Below are positions 44,281 through 56,236 of a stretch of DNA of 64,000 bases, in pieces; the stretch's first letter is position 1; each line of letters starts with the position of its first letter. This stretch comes from Xenopus tropicalis (lineage: Eukaryota > Chordata > Amphibia > Anura > Pipidae). Made by a program: the position numbers and the translations under genes. Location: NCBI RefSeq assembly GCF_000004195.4, contig NC_030680.2, forward strand, positions 143,554,045-143,618,044, read 5' to 3'. Under the pieces are notes generated by a model that had not been told where the DNA came from, ran no database searches, and saw only the letters and a list, made by a program, of their open reading frames with translations.

Positions 44281-44984
44281 CCAAGCTCCCCCCCCCCCAG
44301 GGGGCCCTTCTCTGCTGACGGTGGGCCGGCGCTGGCTGCAAAGCCGAACAGGTGTGCCATGAAACCCCTCCCAGAGCCGAGTTCCCCTAACAGTACGTCA
44401 CCCCTACATGCCTCTGCGCTTTTCTAAGGCCGCATTCATATTTGCTCCCGGACTAAAACCGCCGTCACTTTCCACAATGGCGCAGAAACAAACAAAAAAA
44501 AAAAAATAACAAATGAGCGCATTGTCGCTTTATTTATACAGCTAACGACGAGCTCCGGTCTGAGCCTTTTGTATCCGGCGCTGCCTTGACTTGTTACCGC
44601 TGGGAGGAATTTGTGGCGTGAGCGGCAGTTTACGTAGCTGCAGTTATTTTGTCAAGAGAAAGTATTGTACAGATGGGTGGCCAGGTGCTTTAACCCTTTG
44701 AGTGTCTCTCAAGTATCCGTATTCTTCCGGATTGTGTTTTTCCCTATAAAGGAAAAATAAAAACCTAAATGGTGTCTATTAGGGCTGCACTGAATCCTCT
44801 ATGTTTGGATTAGGCCGAAAAGCAAGCCAAAACTGAATATGGAAGGGTTAAAGAGTGCTTCTGTGACAAAAAGTCACGTGATTCGACCAGGAGCATGGAT
44901 TCGGCCGAAATCCCAATCCTGTTGAAAAAGCCCAAATCTTGGCCAAATCCCAAACCAAATGCTGGATTCGGTGCATCCCTAGTA
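44281..44984. other. unique intron sequence
   Basis: A C-run at 44288-44298 and an A-run near 44493. Complex DNA at 44500-44720. 44780-44980 looks like an old repeat (GATTCGGCCGAAATCCC). No gene. Confidence 0.35.
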
Positions 44985-45250
44985 TGTATCCATCTATCCA
45001 TCTAGCTAACCGTTGGTCTATCCGTCTATCTATCTATCATCTATCCGTCTAGCTAACCGTTGGTCTATCCGTCTATCTATCTATCATCTATCCGTCTAGC
45101 TAACCGTTGGTCTATCTATCTAACTATCTATCTATCTATCATCTATCCGACTATCTATCCATCTATCTATCTATCAACCATCTATCCGTCTGTCTATCTA
45201 TCTATCCATCCGTCTATCTATCAACCATCTATCCGTCTATCCATCTATCC

Positions 45251-45281
<31 letters not shown>

Positions 45282-45553
45282 AATCTATCGTTTATCTATC
45301 CATCTATCATCTATCTATCCATCTATCATCTATCTATCCATCTATCATCTATCGTCTATCTATCCATCCATCTATCTATCCATCTATCTATCTATCCATC
45401 CGTCTATCTATCTTTCATCTATCTATCCGTCTATCTATCCATCTATCTATCCATCTATCTATATGTCTATCTATCTATACGTCTATCTATACATCTATCT
45501 ATACGTCTATCTATACGTCTATCTATACGTCTATCTATCTATCCATCTATCCT
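44985..45553 (+). repeat. tetranucleotide array (TATC/CATC/CGTC)
   Basis: Opens with three copies of a unit of about 50 bp containing CTAGCTAACCGTTGGTCTAT, then imperfect TATC, CATC and CGTC. Serine/isoleucine/tyrosine frames are artefacts. Confidence 0.95.
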
Positions 45554-45651
45554 ATATGTAATGTTCAGAAAGACATTCAGTTTGTGAATTTATCTTACAA
45601 ACCACGGAATGCTGGGACCACTGCAAGACCCTAAAGTCTTGGGATCTGCCC

Positions 45652-46197
45652 TTAAAGGAGAACTAAACCCTTAGAACTAATATGGATAGAAATGGTATTT
45701 TTTTTAGTATATACTGAACTTATTGCACCAACTTAAAAGGTTCTGCATCCCCTGTACATTAATGATTCAGGCGAACAAAGTAGCCACAGGAGGTCACATC
45801 TTGGATTTTATTAGGGGTGTCAGTGGCACTGCACATGCTCAGGAGTCGCTGCAAATGATCAAGGAGAAAATGGGGTTTGCCTGCCATATAGGTTGATGCT
45901 ACAGGGCGGATCAGTAAGTAATACAGATTATTAGTACATGAAACCAGTGCAATTTTCAACAGAACTGAATAATCAACCTTATATAGCCTGTATATTCTAT
46001 ATATACAGTATATTGTGAGTGGGTCCCTGGGCTCAGCAGCACTTAATCAGCAGAAAAAAAGATGAGGGGCTACTGGGGCATCTTTAGGGGCACAGATCTT
46101 CCCTGATAAAGGGCTGTAGTTGCCCTGGGCTGGTACAGAAACCCAACACATAATGTACAACATTTCTGCCCCTACTAAAGCTTTAGTTCTCCTTTAA
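45652..46197. mobile_element. complete T2-type MITE, second subfamily
   Basis: 546 bp from TTAAAGGAGAACTAAA to TTTAGTTCTCCTTTAA: TIRs of about 16 bp fused to TTAA at both borders. The interior has no transposase and is unlike the T2 element at 36237. Confidence 0.88.
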
Positions 46198-46780
46198 ATA
46201 AGTTGAGACTCTTTTTCCTTATGAGAATAAATGTATAATTATATTTCTTTGTTCTCCGCTTGCATTTTCAGCCTTACATAATGCTTCACCCTGATTCTCT
46301 GCCCTAAGCCTTACTAATAACCTCCCATAGCCCTCCTGTATTGTTATCATCTACTTTCAGTATAGGATAGAGGTAAGATCCATTTTTCCCCTCCACATAA
46401 AGGCAGACATTTGTAGACTGGTGCAAGGCCGAGCTTAATAAGCTGCAGGGTAGAACTTAAAGATGTAAAGTCACTGCAGCAACTCCCCGTGAAACAGCAA
46501 AATCTTGAAATACCGACAGCAACCCCAGTGCCCCTGCCATTGTTTGGTGCAAGGGACGTAACGTGCCGGTGCGCATTGCTGTTTTTTCAGGCATAAATTA
46601 AGGTTTCATTCAGAGAAGAATGCAGGTTCATTCACGCTTGTGCATTCTTAAAGACTAGGCAGGGCATTTATTGCTAATGGGCTAAAAATGTCAGAACTGT
46701 TTATTTCTTCATAATAACTGTCAGCGTTATTGTAGCATGTACCATTCAGTGCTCTGAGAAAGGAGCTGCTATTTTAAAAT
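46198..46780. other. unique intron sequence
   Basis: No gene or repeat recognised. Complex AT-balanced DNA. Confidence 0.35.
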
Positions 46781-46781
46781 G

Positions 46782-46872
<91 letters not shown>
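46781..46872. repeat. (AT)n microsatellite
   Basis: About 45 uninterrupted AT dinucleotides followed by ACACACAC. Confidence 0.98.
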
Positions 46873-46879
<7 letters not shown>

Positions 46880-47803
46880 GGTATTGGACCTATAATCCAG
46901 AATGCTCAGGACCTGGGGGTTTCCGGATAAGAGATTTGAATCTTCATACTAAGGCTACCAAAAAATCATTTAAACATGAATTAAACCCAATAGGATTGTT
47001 CTGCCCCCAATAAGGGGTAATTATATCTTAGTTGGGATCAAGTACAGATACTGTTTTATTATTACAGAGAAAAGGGAATCATTTAACCATTAAATAAACC
47101 CAATAGGGCTGTTCTGCCCCCAATAAGGGGTAATTATATCTTAGGATCAAGTACAGGTACTGTTTTATTATTACAGAGAAAAGGGAATCATTTAACCATG
47201 AAATAAACCCAATAGGGCTGTTCTGCCCCAATAAGGGGTAATTATATCTTAGTTGGGATCAAGTACAGGTACTGTTTTATTATTACAGAGAAAAGGGAAT
47301 CATTTAACCATTAAATAAACCCAATAGGGCTGTTCTGCCCCCAATAAGGGGTAATTATATCTTAGTTGGGATCAAGTACAGGTACTGTTTTATTATTACA
47401 GAGAAAAGGGAATCATTTAACCATTAAATAACCCAATAGGGCTGTTCTGCCCCAATAAGGGGTAATTATATCTTAGTTGGGATCAAGTACAGGTACTGTT
47501 TTATTATTACAGAGAAAGGGAATCATTTAACCATTAAATAAACTCAATAGGGCTGTTCTGCCCCCAATAAGGGGTAATTATATCTTAGTTGGGATCAAGT
47601 ACAGGTACTGTTTTATTATTACAGAGAAAAGGGAATCATTTAACCATTAAATAAACCCAATAGGGCTGTTCTGCCCCAATAAGGGGTAATTATATCTTAG
47701 TTGGGATCAAGTACAGGTACTGTTTTATTATTACAGAGAAAGGGAATCATTTAACCATTAAATAAACTCAATAGGGCTGTTCTGCCCCCAATAAGGGGTA
47801 ACA
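46873..47803 (+). mobile_element. TACAGGTATGGG-type MITE, about 7 internal units, right end lost
   Basis: The left end is ACAGGTATTGGACCTATAAT, CCAGAATGCTCAGGACCTGG. About seven 112-bp units follow. The sequence stops within a unit (AATAAGGGGTAA) and continues as unrelated DNA, so the right terminal repeat is missing. Confidence 0.88.
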
Positions 47804-47854
47804 GCAGAGTGACACTAGTTTTCTATTGCCCAGCGTGCCCCCATCTGATTTAAA

Positions 47855-48245
47855 AGGGTAGTTTTATTTCTTATGGTTTTTCAGTTATTTAGCTTTGTGT
47901 CCAGCAGCTTTCCATTTGCTACTTTAGCAGCTGGTTGCTAGGGTCTTATTTACTATAGCAACCAGGCAGTGGTTTAAACAAGAGATGGGAATATGAATAG
48001 TAGAAGGCCTGCATAGAACGACAAGTAATAAAAAGTAACAATAATAATACAATTGTAGCCACACAGAGCAATAGTTTCTGGCTGCCGGGGTCAGTGACCC
48101 CCATTTGAAAGCTTGAAAAAGGCAAAAGAGAAAGGCAAATAATGAAAAAAGCTATACAAAATAAATAATGAAAACCCATTGCAAAGTTGCTAGGAATAGG
48201 CCATTCTATAAAATACTAAAAGTTATCTTAAATATCCGCAATAGG
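47855..48245 (+). mobile_element. T2-like dispersed repeat
   Basis: TTTAAAAGGGTAGTTTTATT, GGTTGCTAGGGTC...CTATAGCAACCAGGC, GGGGTCAGTGACCCCC and GAAAACCCATTGCAAAGTTG. The end decays near 48240. Confidence 0.75.
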
Positions 48246-48977
48246 AGCTGCCAATCATATCCAGAAGTGGGCCAAGCAGCCGGGGGGCACCCTGAATGGC
48301 CCCCTGCACCCTGGCCCAATGACAGGCGCGCTTCCTGGGGGTGCATTTGATTTATGAGCAATTACATTGAAAGCTGTTGAGCATAAAGAGTAGCCAAATT
48401 CCTATAAAATCAGCCCTAAGCTTCTCCCTTACTGCACCAGAAAAGAGAACTGAAGCCGACGACGTCCCCAGCAGATTGGGGCCTATTCTCACATCAAAGG
48501 GAGGGGGGGGGGATCCGTAAGTGCATCCCATTATCCTCAAACGACGCATCGCTTTAAATATTTCCACTTGGCAAAAACGGAGAGGCACATTGTTCCCTTA
48601 GCGAATGTGCTTGAGTATTAGTATCAATCATCTCCCGAGCAGAATAGTCTGCGGAAAGTCCAAACAGGACCTCTGTGCGTTTGATGTGCCGCGCGCAAAC
48701 CATTTCTTATTTGCACATCAAAAAAAACATAAATGACTAAGTGTCCTGAAATATTCCGAGCGAGAAGAGCCAAAATCTGATTTCATACGGCCCCGCGTCT
48801 CTTTGAACTTCTCATCCGCACAATCGCTTTGGATATTGAACTAATTATCTGACTTAGCACTTGCCAATTCTCTCGGCTGAGGTCTCATCCTGTCTGTAAT
48901 GGGGGCGGCTAACCGGCCAATCAGCAGCCTCTCACTGGGGCTGGACTCCTCATAGTTTGCAGTTACTGTTTATAGTA
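48246..48977. other. unique sequence, possible conserved noncoding block
   Basis: About 48600-48900 is complex and rich in TAAT/ATTA and CpG words (TTGCACATCAAA, GAACTAATTATCTGAC). A plausible enhancer-type element, but untested. Confidence 0.3.
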
Positions 48978-49866
48978 CAGGTATGGGACCTGTTATCCAG
49001 AATGCGCGGGACCTGGGGTATTCTGGATAAGGGATCTTTCTGTAATTTTGATCTCCATAACTTAAGTCTGCTAAAAATCATTTAAATATTGAATAAACCC
49101 AATAGGGCTGTTCTGCCTCAATAAGGGGTAATTATATCTTAGTTGGGATCAAGTACAGGTACTGTTTTATTATTACAGAGAAAAGGGAATCATTTAACCA
49201 TTAAATAAACCCAATAGGACTGTTCTGCCCCAATAAGGGGTAATTATATCTTAGTTGGGATCAAGTACAGGTACTGTTTTATTATTACAGAGAAAAGGGA
49301 ATCATTTAACCATTAAATAAACCCAATAGGACTGTTCTGCCCCAATAAGGGGTAATTATATCTTAGTTGGGATCAAGTACAGGTATTGTTTTATTATTAC
49401 AGAGAAAAGGGAATCATTTAACCATTAAATAAACCCAATAGGGCTGTTCTGCCCCAATAAGGGGTAATTATATCTTAGTTGGGATCAAGTACAGGTACTG
49501 TTTTATTATTACAGAGAAAAGGGAATCATTTAACCATTAAATAAACCCAATAGGACTGTTCTGCCCCAATAAGGGGTAATTATATCTTAGTTGGGATCAA
49601 GTACAGGTACTGTTTTATTATTACAGAGAAAAGGGAATCATTTAACCATTAAATAAACCCAATAGGGCTGTTCTGCCCCCAATAAGGGGTAATGATATCT
49701 TAGTTGGGATCAAGTACAGGTACTGTTTTATTATTACAGAGAAAAAGGAAACCCTTATTAAAAATGTGAATAATTTAATTAAAATAGAGTCTATGGGAGA
49801 CGGCCTTTCAGTAATTCGGAATTTTCTGGATAATAGGTTTCCGGATAAGGGGTCTGAAACCTGTAC
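48978..49866 (+). mobile_element. TACAGGTATGGG-type MITE with 6-7 internal units
   Basis: The left end TACAGGTATGGGACCTGTTA and the right end GGTTTCCGGATAAGGGGTCT...CCTGTA frame six to seven 112-bp units. Variants AGGACTGTTC and AGGGCTGTTC alternate. Confidence 0.9.
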
Positions 49867-50488
49867 AACATGTTCTTCTCTGTGGCCCCATTCCCCCCTT
49901 TCCTTAGGAGGCATATTCTCATTTTTGGATTGACAATATATATATACTTTTATTTCCCAAACAAAATCCAAAAAAAAAAGTCCTCAGGCATTATTTCGAG
50001 TAACGGGATAAATAATGATCTGAACCAGAGAGTTAAGGGGGAAAGGAACATTATACAGTGGAACCCATTAGCGGGATGTAAATATTTGTGTATAAAAATA
50101 CCCGCAATCCACTTAAATCTGAGAGTTTCCTGAAAAGGAGCGATTATGCGCGTGATTACGGGACGTTTGCAATGTGATTTGATTAATGAGCCCATTTGGG
50201 GAATGTTACTTAGCCCACGGGCCAATCCGGAGAGCGAGACGTTACGGCGTGTTTTTACTTGCAAATCTGCATGTTTTGGGGAAATAGAATTGGATTTTTT
50301 TTTTTATCAATGAACTGATACCGAGCTACGAATCTAAAAGATATCCCCCCTGTTTTTTTTAGTTGCATTCGGTTGGCAGTTTTGGTCTGTTACAGCTGTA
50401 TCTGTTCCTAATTCTTACATAGAACAGAATGACATTTTAAATTATATTGTAAAAGTTGTCCACTCGTTACACAAAGAAAATTAGATTT
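49867..50488. other. unique intron sequence
   Basis: Short A-runs and T-runs. Complex DNA at 50040-50270. No gene. Confidence 0.35.
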
Positions 50489-52078
50489 TCAGCCATAAAG
50501 CAGGGCAGGACTGCTGCTTACAATGGGGATCAGATAGGATCTGTGCCACTGTGACAGAATGCTCTGTTATACAGATAGCTAGAATCTCAGCCATAAAGCA
50601 GGGCAGGACTGCTGCTTACAATGGGGATCAGATAGGATCTGTGCCACTGTGACAGAATGCTCTGTTATACAGATAGCTAGAATCTCAGCCATAAAGCAGG
50701 GCAGGACTGCTGCTTACAATGGGGATCAGATAGGATCTGTGCCACTGTGACAGAATGCTCTGTTATACAGATAGCTAGAATCTCAGCCATAAAGCAGGGC
50801 AGCACTGCTGCTTACAATGGGGGGATCAGATAGGATCTGTGCCACTGTGACAGAATGCTCTGTTATACAGATAGCTAGAATCTCAGCCATAAAGCAGGGC
50901 AGGACTGCTGCTTACAATGGGGGGGATCAGATAGGATCTGTGCCACTGTGACAGAATGCTCTGTTATACAGATAGCTAGAATCTCAGCCATAAAGCAGGG
51001 CAGGACTGCTGCTTACAATGGGGGGGATCAGATAGGATCTGTGCCACTGTGACAGAATGCTCTGTTATACAGATAGCTAGAATCTCAGCCATAAAGCAGG
51101 GCAGGACTGCTGCTTACAATGGGGGGATCAGATAGGATCTGTGCCACTGTGACAGAATGCTCTGTTATACAGATAGCTAGAATCTCAGCCATAAAGCAGG
51201 GCAGGACTGCTGCTTACAATGGGGGGATCAGATAGGATCTGTGCCACTGTGACAGAATGCTCTGTTATACAGATAGCTAGAATCTCAGCCATAAAGCAGG
51301 GCAGGACTGCTGCTTACAATGGGAATCAGATAGGATCTGTGCCACTGTGACAGAATGCTCTGTTATACAGATAGCTAGAATCTCAGCCATAAAGCAGGGC
51401 AGGACTGCTGCTTACAATGGGGGGATCAGACAGGATCTGTGCCACTGTGACAGAATGCTCTGTTATACAGATAGCTAGAATCTCAGCCATAAAGCAGGGC
51501 AGGACTGCTGCTTACAATGGGGGGATCAGACAGGATCTGTGCCACTGTGACAGAATGCTCTGTTATACAGATAGCTAGAATCTCAGCCATAAAGCAGGGC
51601 AGGACTGCTGCTTACAATGGGGGGATCAGATAGGATCTGTGCCACTGTGACAGAATGCTCTGTTATACAGATAGCTAGAATCTCAGCCATAAAGCAGGGC
51701 AGGACTGCTGCTTACAATGGGGGGATCAGATAGGATCTGTGCCACTGTGACAGAATGCTCTGTTATACAGATAGCTAGAATCTCAGCCATAAAGCAGGGC
51801 AGGACTGCTGCTTACAATGGGGGGGATCAGATAGGATCTGTGCCACTGTGACAGAATGCTCTGTTATACAGATAGCTAGAATCTCAGCCATAAAGCAGGG
51901 CAGGACTGCTGCTTACAATGGGGGGATCAGATAGGATCTGTGCCAGTGTGACAGAATGCTCTGTTATACAGATAGCTAGAATCTCAGCCATAAAGCGGCG
52001 TAGGACTGCTGCTTACAATGGGGAGGGGGGGGGGGGGTCAGAAAGGATCTGTGCCACTGTGACAGAATGCTCTGTTAC
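50489..52078 (+). repeat. 98-bp minisatellite
   Basis: About 16 units of 98-101 bp starting CAGCCATAAAGCAGGGCAGG, with GACTGCTGCTTACAATGGGG, ATCAGATAGGATCTGTGCCA and GAATGCTCTGTTATACAGAT. Units are almost identical except for the G-run (4 to more than 10 G, longest in the last unit at 52019-52037). Confidence 0.97.
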
Positions 52079-52555
52079 TATCAGACCATTAATAGTTAAA
52101 CATACTAAAAACAATGTAACATAGACAGAACAAAGACAAATAATCAGTGTAATTTCTTGCAAGTAACAGTCCCACTTGTAGCACAGACTTATGTGAGAGC
52201 AGAGACTAATCAGCCTAGAGGTGACATGCCCCCATAGTGCCAGGAAATGTTAACAATTAGCATCAGCCAATTACTAGCCTAAACTAATGGCACATGAATA
52301 AGCGATCCCTCTTTAAAGCAAGTGTGTGGTCCGTATCCCGCACTGAAAGGAACATACGCAAGCTGGGGGCTACTGAGATAGGAAGGTCAATACTGCTCCC
52401 TGGTGGCTGCACGTTAAACTACAAAAAAGCAAAAGGACATTTTGGTCTTGAAGTAAAGATGAACAGAGCAATAAAAAATCTGTTGAAAGAACCACAGCTG
52501 TATAAAAATAATTATATTTAAGTCAGCCGAATCCGCATTCTGCAGTCCTACCTAA
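52079..52555. other. unique intron sequence
   Basis: No repeat. Contains the candidate CTCF-type motif listed separately. Confidence 0.35.
52394..52411 (-). promoter_or_regulatory. candidate CTCF-binding motif
   Basis: The - strand reads TGCAGCCACCAGGGAGCA, close to the vertebrate CTCF core CCACCAGGGGGCGC (one or two mismatches). A single motif match only. Confidence 0.3.
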
Positions 52556-52700
52556 TGTTTTTTTTTTTTTGGCTGCCGGGGTCAGTGACCCCCATTTAAA
52601 AGCTGTAAAGAGTCAGAAGAGGAAGGCAAATAATTCAAAATCAATAGTGAAGACCAATTGAAAGTTAGGTCATTCTATAACATACTAAAAGTTACCCTTA
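52556..52700 (+). mobile_element. T2-like dispersed repeat, 3' fragment
   Basis: GGCTGCCGGGGTCAGTGACC, GAAGACCAATTGAAAG, CATTCTATAACATACTAAAA and CCCTTAGGTGAACCACCCC. Confidence 0.7.
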
Positions 52701-53607
52701 GGTGAACCACCCCAGGTTCAAAACAAGATGGCCATTGCCCCATGTGGCCACCTAAATGAATTAATCTGCCAGGATGGAGATTGTTTAGGTTTGATACAGT
52801 AAAAACAACATGGCCGAACAGCCAAGTCCACAGCCAATGTCTGCGCATTCACAGGCACCTTTCCAATTCATAAATGAGGTATATAAGTGATCCTATAATA
52901 GGGCTTCATTGACATTAAATGTCAGTCAATGTATAAAAGGTCCCGTTGGGAGACAGTGGAGAGCAATCTCAATGCATTTGTGCAACAAAGTTTATCATCC
53001 CCGGTAATGTCTTGGCCTGACATTATGGAGGCCACAGTTCCCTATTTGCCCCATTCCATTGGAATGACCAATTAAGTCACTGCTGGCACGGGCCAACTTT
53101 GGGAAGAAGATACACACATTACCTGCACCTTCACTAACTGACATCCCCCAGAGCGTCGGCTAGGCGCTAAGCCCGGGCTTTCATGACCTCATTCGTACTC
53201 CCTGCGCTGCCAAGAATGTAAACAGTGGCGGAAGTTCCAAAGAAATGCTCTGCTTCTTGTTAAATGACTTACGTGGAGATATTTCTTGCCTGACACAAAG
53301 CCTAAAGGAGACAATGAAAGGACTAAGGCACTTATTGAGCAAATCCAGATGACGCGGTTATGTAAGGGCACTTTCTTTATGCTTTTACTCACAGAAGTCC
53401 AATAGAAGACCAGCAGGATCCACAGTATAGGCCACAGAGGGCAGAAGGCGGCAAGAAGTGACTGTGGTTGGAGTGTTCTACTGAGTGTTCCATGAGTGGC
53501 CACTACGGTTGTATGTATAAATGCAACATAAACAAAAGGTCTCCAAAAAACCATGAGATTCTGTATGGATATCTGTGGGCAGTTGTTCCCTTACTGTGGA
53601 GTAGACC
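52701..53607. other. intron sequence without recognised gene
   Basis: A 121-codon - strand frame at 53189-53554 starts with MVFWRPFVYVAF and is hydrophobic, but has no splice signals or family resemblance. Probably chance. Confidence 0.3.
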
Positions 53608-53615
53608 CCCTAGAC

Positions 53616-53861
53616 CAGAGATCCCCAACCGCTGACTCGTGAACAACATGTTGCTCACAACCCCCCTTGGTGTTGCTCCCACTAGCCTCAAAGAAAGTAG
53701 GTGCCCATTTTTTGGAAACACAGAGTAGCAGCTTTACTTCAAGCAGGGCCTTCTGGAGGCCAGCAGTCCACATTGGGCAACCAAATAGCCAATCACAGTT
53801 CTTTCCTCAAGCAACATTTTTTTAAGCTTGTGTGGCTCACCAAATAGGTTGGGGATCCCTG
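53616..53861. mobile_element. non-autonomous hAT element with intact 8-bp duplication
   Basis: Element CAGAGATCCCCAACC...GGTTGGGGATCCCTG. The flanking 8 bases CCCTAGAC occur at both 53608-53615 and 53862-53869, an exact target-site duplication of hAT length. 246 bp, no coding capacity. Confidence 0.92.
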
Positions 53862-53869
53862 CCCTAGAC

Positions 53870-54519
53870 TAAAGCAAGTCAGTGCAATGGATGGATTGGC
53901 CCAACTTGAAGCCCACCATGGTGAGATCTGGGCTGAATGCTGTTTGGCACCCTGGTCATTCCTGGAACTATTGCAGGGAAACCTGGGTTTCCATACATTT
54001 GTAACCTTCTTATGAATAAAGGGAAAGAATAAATGTGTTTCATTCAGCAAGACCTTGTATAGGCTAAACTAACCAGACTCTACAGTTAATGTATCTAGGC
54101 TTGGGCACCAAAGAATAATTTCCCCAAAATACATATCTCTAATTACACAATACCTTTTGTTGGAATAAGAACCATTGTGTCTCCAAAATAATTGCCTTTC
54201 GTCTCTGAACTCTGGTTGTGAAAGACGTCCGTCAGCACCGCAATTGCACAGCTGGGTAAGCCAATGGCACACTGACCTCCTTAGGAACACGCAGCATGTC
54301 GTGGCTAAAGCGCACTAATTACACAGAGTTTATAATCCATTGGGAATGGTATTTCTCCAGCTAATGTGATTCCGTATCCAGGCTGATTCCATTCACTGCT
54401 GCTGACCACCCAAATTGTGCAGAGCAAATGTTTAGATGTCGATGATTTATGGCAGAATTAACTCTGATTCGAGGAACACAAACCACCAAACTTCTCTACG
54501 GTCTTATTTCTAGGGATGT
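53870..54519. other. dispersed repeat fragment, then unique sequence
   Basis: 53880-54030 is a single copy related to the 134-bp array unit (GGTCATTCCTGGAACTATTG, CATTTGTAACCTTCTTATG). 54290-54480 is unique and could be conserved noncoding. Confidence 0.4.
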
Positions 54520-55262
54520 TGCTGTAGCAATAGGTAAACCCCATATGAATAGAAATAGGTAAACCCCATATGAATAGAAATAGGTAAACCCCATATGAAT
54601 AGAAATAGGTAAACCCCATATGAATAGAAATAAGTAAACCCCATATGGATAGAAATAAGTAAACCCCATATGGATAGAAATAGGTAAACCCCATATGGAT
54701 AGAAATAGGTAAACCCCATATGGATAGAAATAGGTAAACCCCATATGGATAGAAATAGGTAAACCCCATATGAGTAGAAATAGGTAAAACCCATATGAGT
54801 AGAAATAGGTAAAACCCATATGAGTAGAAATAGGTAAAACCCATATGAGTAGAAATAGGTAAAACCCATATGGATAGAAATAGGTAAAACCCATATGAGT
54901 AGAAATAGGTAAAACCCATATGAATAGAAATAGGTAAAACCCATATGGATAGAAATAGGTAAACCCCATATGAGTAGAAATAGGTAAAACCCATATGGAT
55001 AGAAATAGGTAAACCCCATATGAGTAGAAATAGGTAAAACCCATATGAGTAGAAATAGGTAAAACCCATATGAGTAGAAATAGGTAAACCCCATATGAGT
55101 AGAAATTGGTAAAACCCATATGAGTAGAAATAGGTAAAACCCCATATGAGTAGAAATAGGTAAACCCCATATGAGTAGAAATAGGTAAAACCCATATGAG
55201 TAGAAATAGGTAAAACCCATATGAATAGAAATAGGTAAACCCCATATGAGTAGAAATAGGTA
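54520..55262 (+). repeat. 25-bp minisatellite, left block
   Basis: About 30 units of 25 bp: AGAAATAGGTAAACCCCATA and TGA(A/G)T. CCATATGAAT at 54541 and 54566 sets the period. Long - strand frames (GFTYFYSYGFYLFL type) are artefacts of a stop-free unit. Confidence 0.97.
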
Positions 55263-55476
55263 AAATACTACAGAGACCTTATCCGCACACCCTAGTACTC
55301 CAAAATTATATGCCCGGTGCACACTGCTGGAGGGATCGGCACCCTCCAAAACCAGTACAACCACAAAAAAGCAAATGGCACTCAGGGCTATAAACAAGGG
55401 AAAAACCCTCCGCAATAAAATTCTAAGGGTTTTTCCCTTGTTTATAGCCCTGAGTGCCATTTGCTTTTTTGTGGTT
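55263..55476. mobile_element. insert with a perfect 51-bp hairpin splitting the 25-bp array
   Basis: A left part from TACTACAGAGACCTTATCCG to CCAAAACCAGTAC, then perfect 51-bp inverted arms 55359-55409 and 55426-55476 (AACCACAAAAAAGCAAATGG... / ...CCATTTGCTTTTTTGTGGTT) with a 16-bp loop. The array resumes immediately on the right. Confidence 0.85.
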
Positions 55477-55862
55477 AGAAATAGGTAAAACCCATATGGA
55501 TAGAAATAGGTAAACCCCATATGAGTAGAAATAGGTAAAACCCATATGAGTAGAAATAGGTAAAACCCATATGAGTAGAAATAGGTAAACCCCATATGAG
55601 TAGAAATTGGTAAAACCCATATGAGTAGAAATAGGTAAAACCCATATGAATAGAAATAGGTAAAACCCATATGAGTAGAAATAGGTAAAACCCATATGAG
55701 TAGAAATAGGTAAACCCCATATGAGTAGAAATTGGTAAAACCCATATGAGTAGAAATAGGTAAAACCCCATATGAGTAGAAATAGGTAAAACCCATATGA
55801 GTAGAAATAGGTAAAACCCATATGAATAGAAATAGGTAAACCCCATACGAATAGAAATAGGT
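55477..55862 (+). repeat. 25-bp minisatellite, right block
   Basis: About 15 further units in the same orientation. The order of unit variants (for example AGAAATTGGTAAAACCC at 55604 and 55731) repeats that near 55104 in the left block. Confidence 0.95.
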
Positions 55863-56236
55863 TGGCTGACTACTTTGTGACTCCTCAGCCTGTTCTCAGT
55901 CTGCATCCTCCCAATCCCACAATCCCCTTCTGCACACGTGATGTCAATAAGGAAAGGAACATCCCAGCGCAATGCATTGTGGGTTATTTAGTTCCTGCAT
56001 GCTGTCTGTAAGCTGGGGAGAAGTTGTTACAATTTGTAACATCAGTGGTTTAGTCTCTCCTCCCCTGCCAGGATTTCAAATGATACAGAAAGAGAAGAAC
56101 TGTTTTGCAGCTGGATTTCAGCATATAAAAATTGTATTTATTTCGATATTTTGAAGGAACAGATTACAGGGATAGGGATATTAGGGGGTTCTGTATTGTG
56201 TGGGGCTCTTTAACAAATTTGCAAGTTCCCCTTTAA
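55863..56236 (+). mobile_element. T2-type MITE fragment
   Basis: Same family as 36237-36806 in reverse (CTGCACACGTGATGTCAATA, GTTACAATTTGTAACATCAG, GTTCCCCTTTAATG). The left end is lost where it meets the 25-bp array. Confidence 0.8.

Noticed and set aside
45060..45634. 175-codon Ser/Ile/Tyr frames
   Set aside because: Translation of a tetranucleotide array.
50489..52078. CRISPR-like array
   Set aside because: The 98-bp units have no unique spacers and the context is a vertebrate intron. The same holds for all other arrays here.
53189..53554. 121-codon hydrophobic - strand frame
   Set aside because: No homology I recognise, no splice context; consistent with chance.
54458..55972. Aromatic-rich - strand frames up to 428 codons, resembling a membrane protein
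   Set aside because: Three registers of a 25-bp stop-free repeat. The longest one runs through the hairpin insert by chance.
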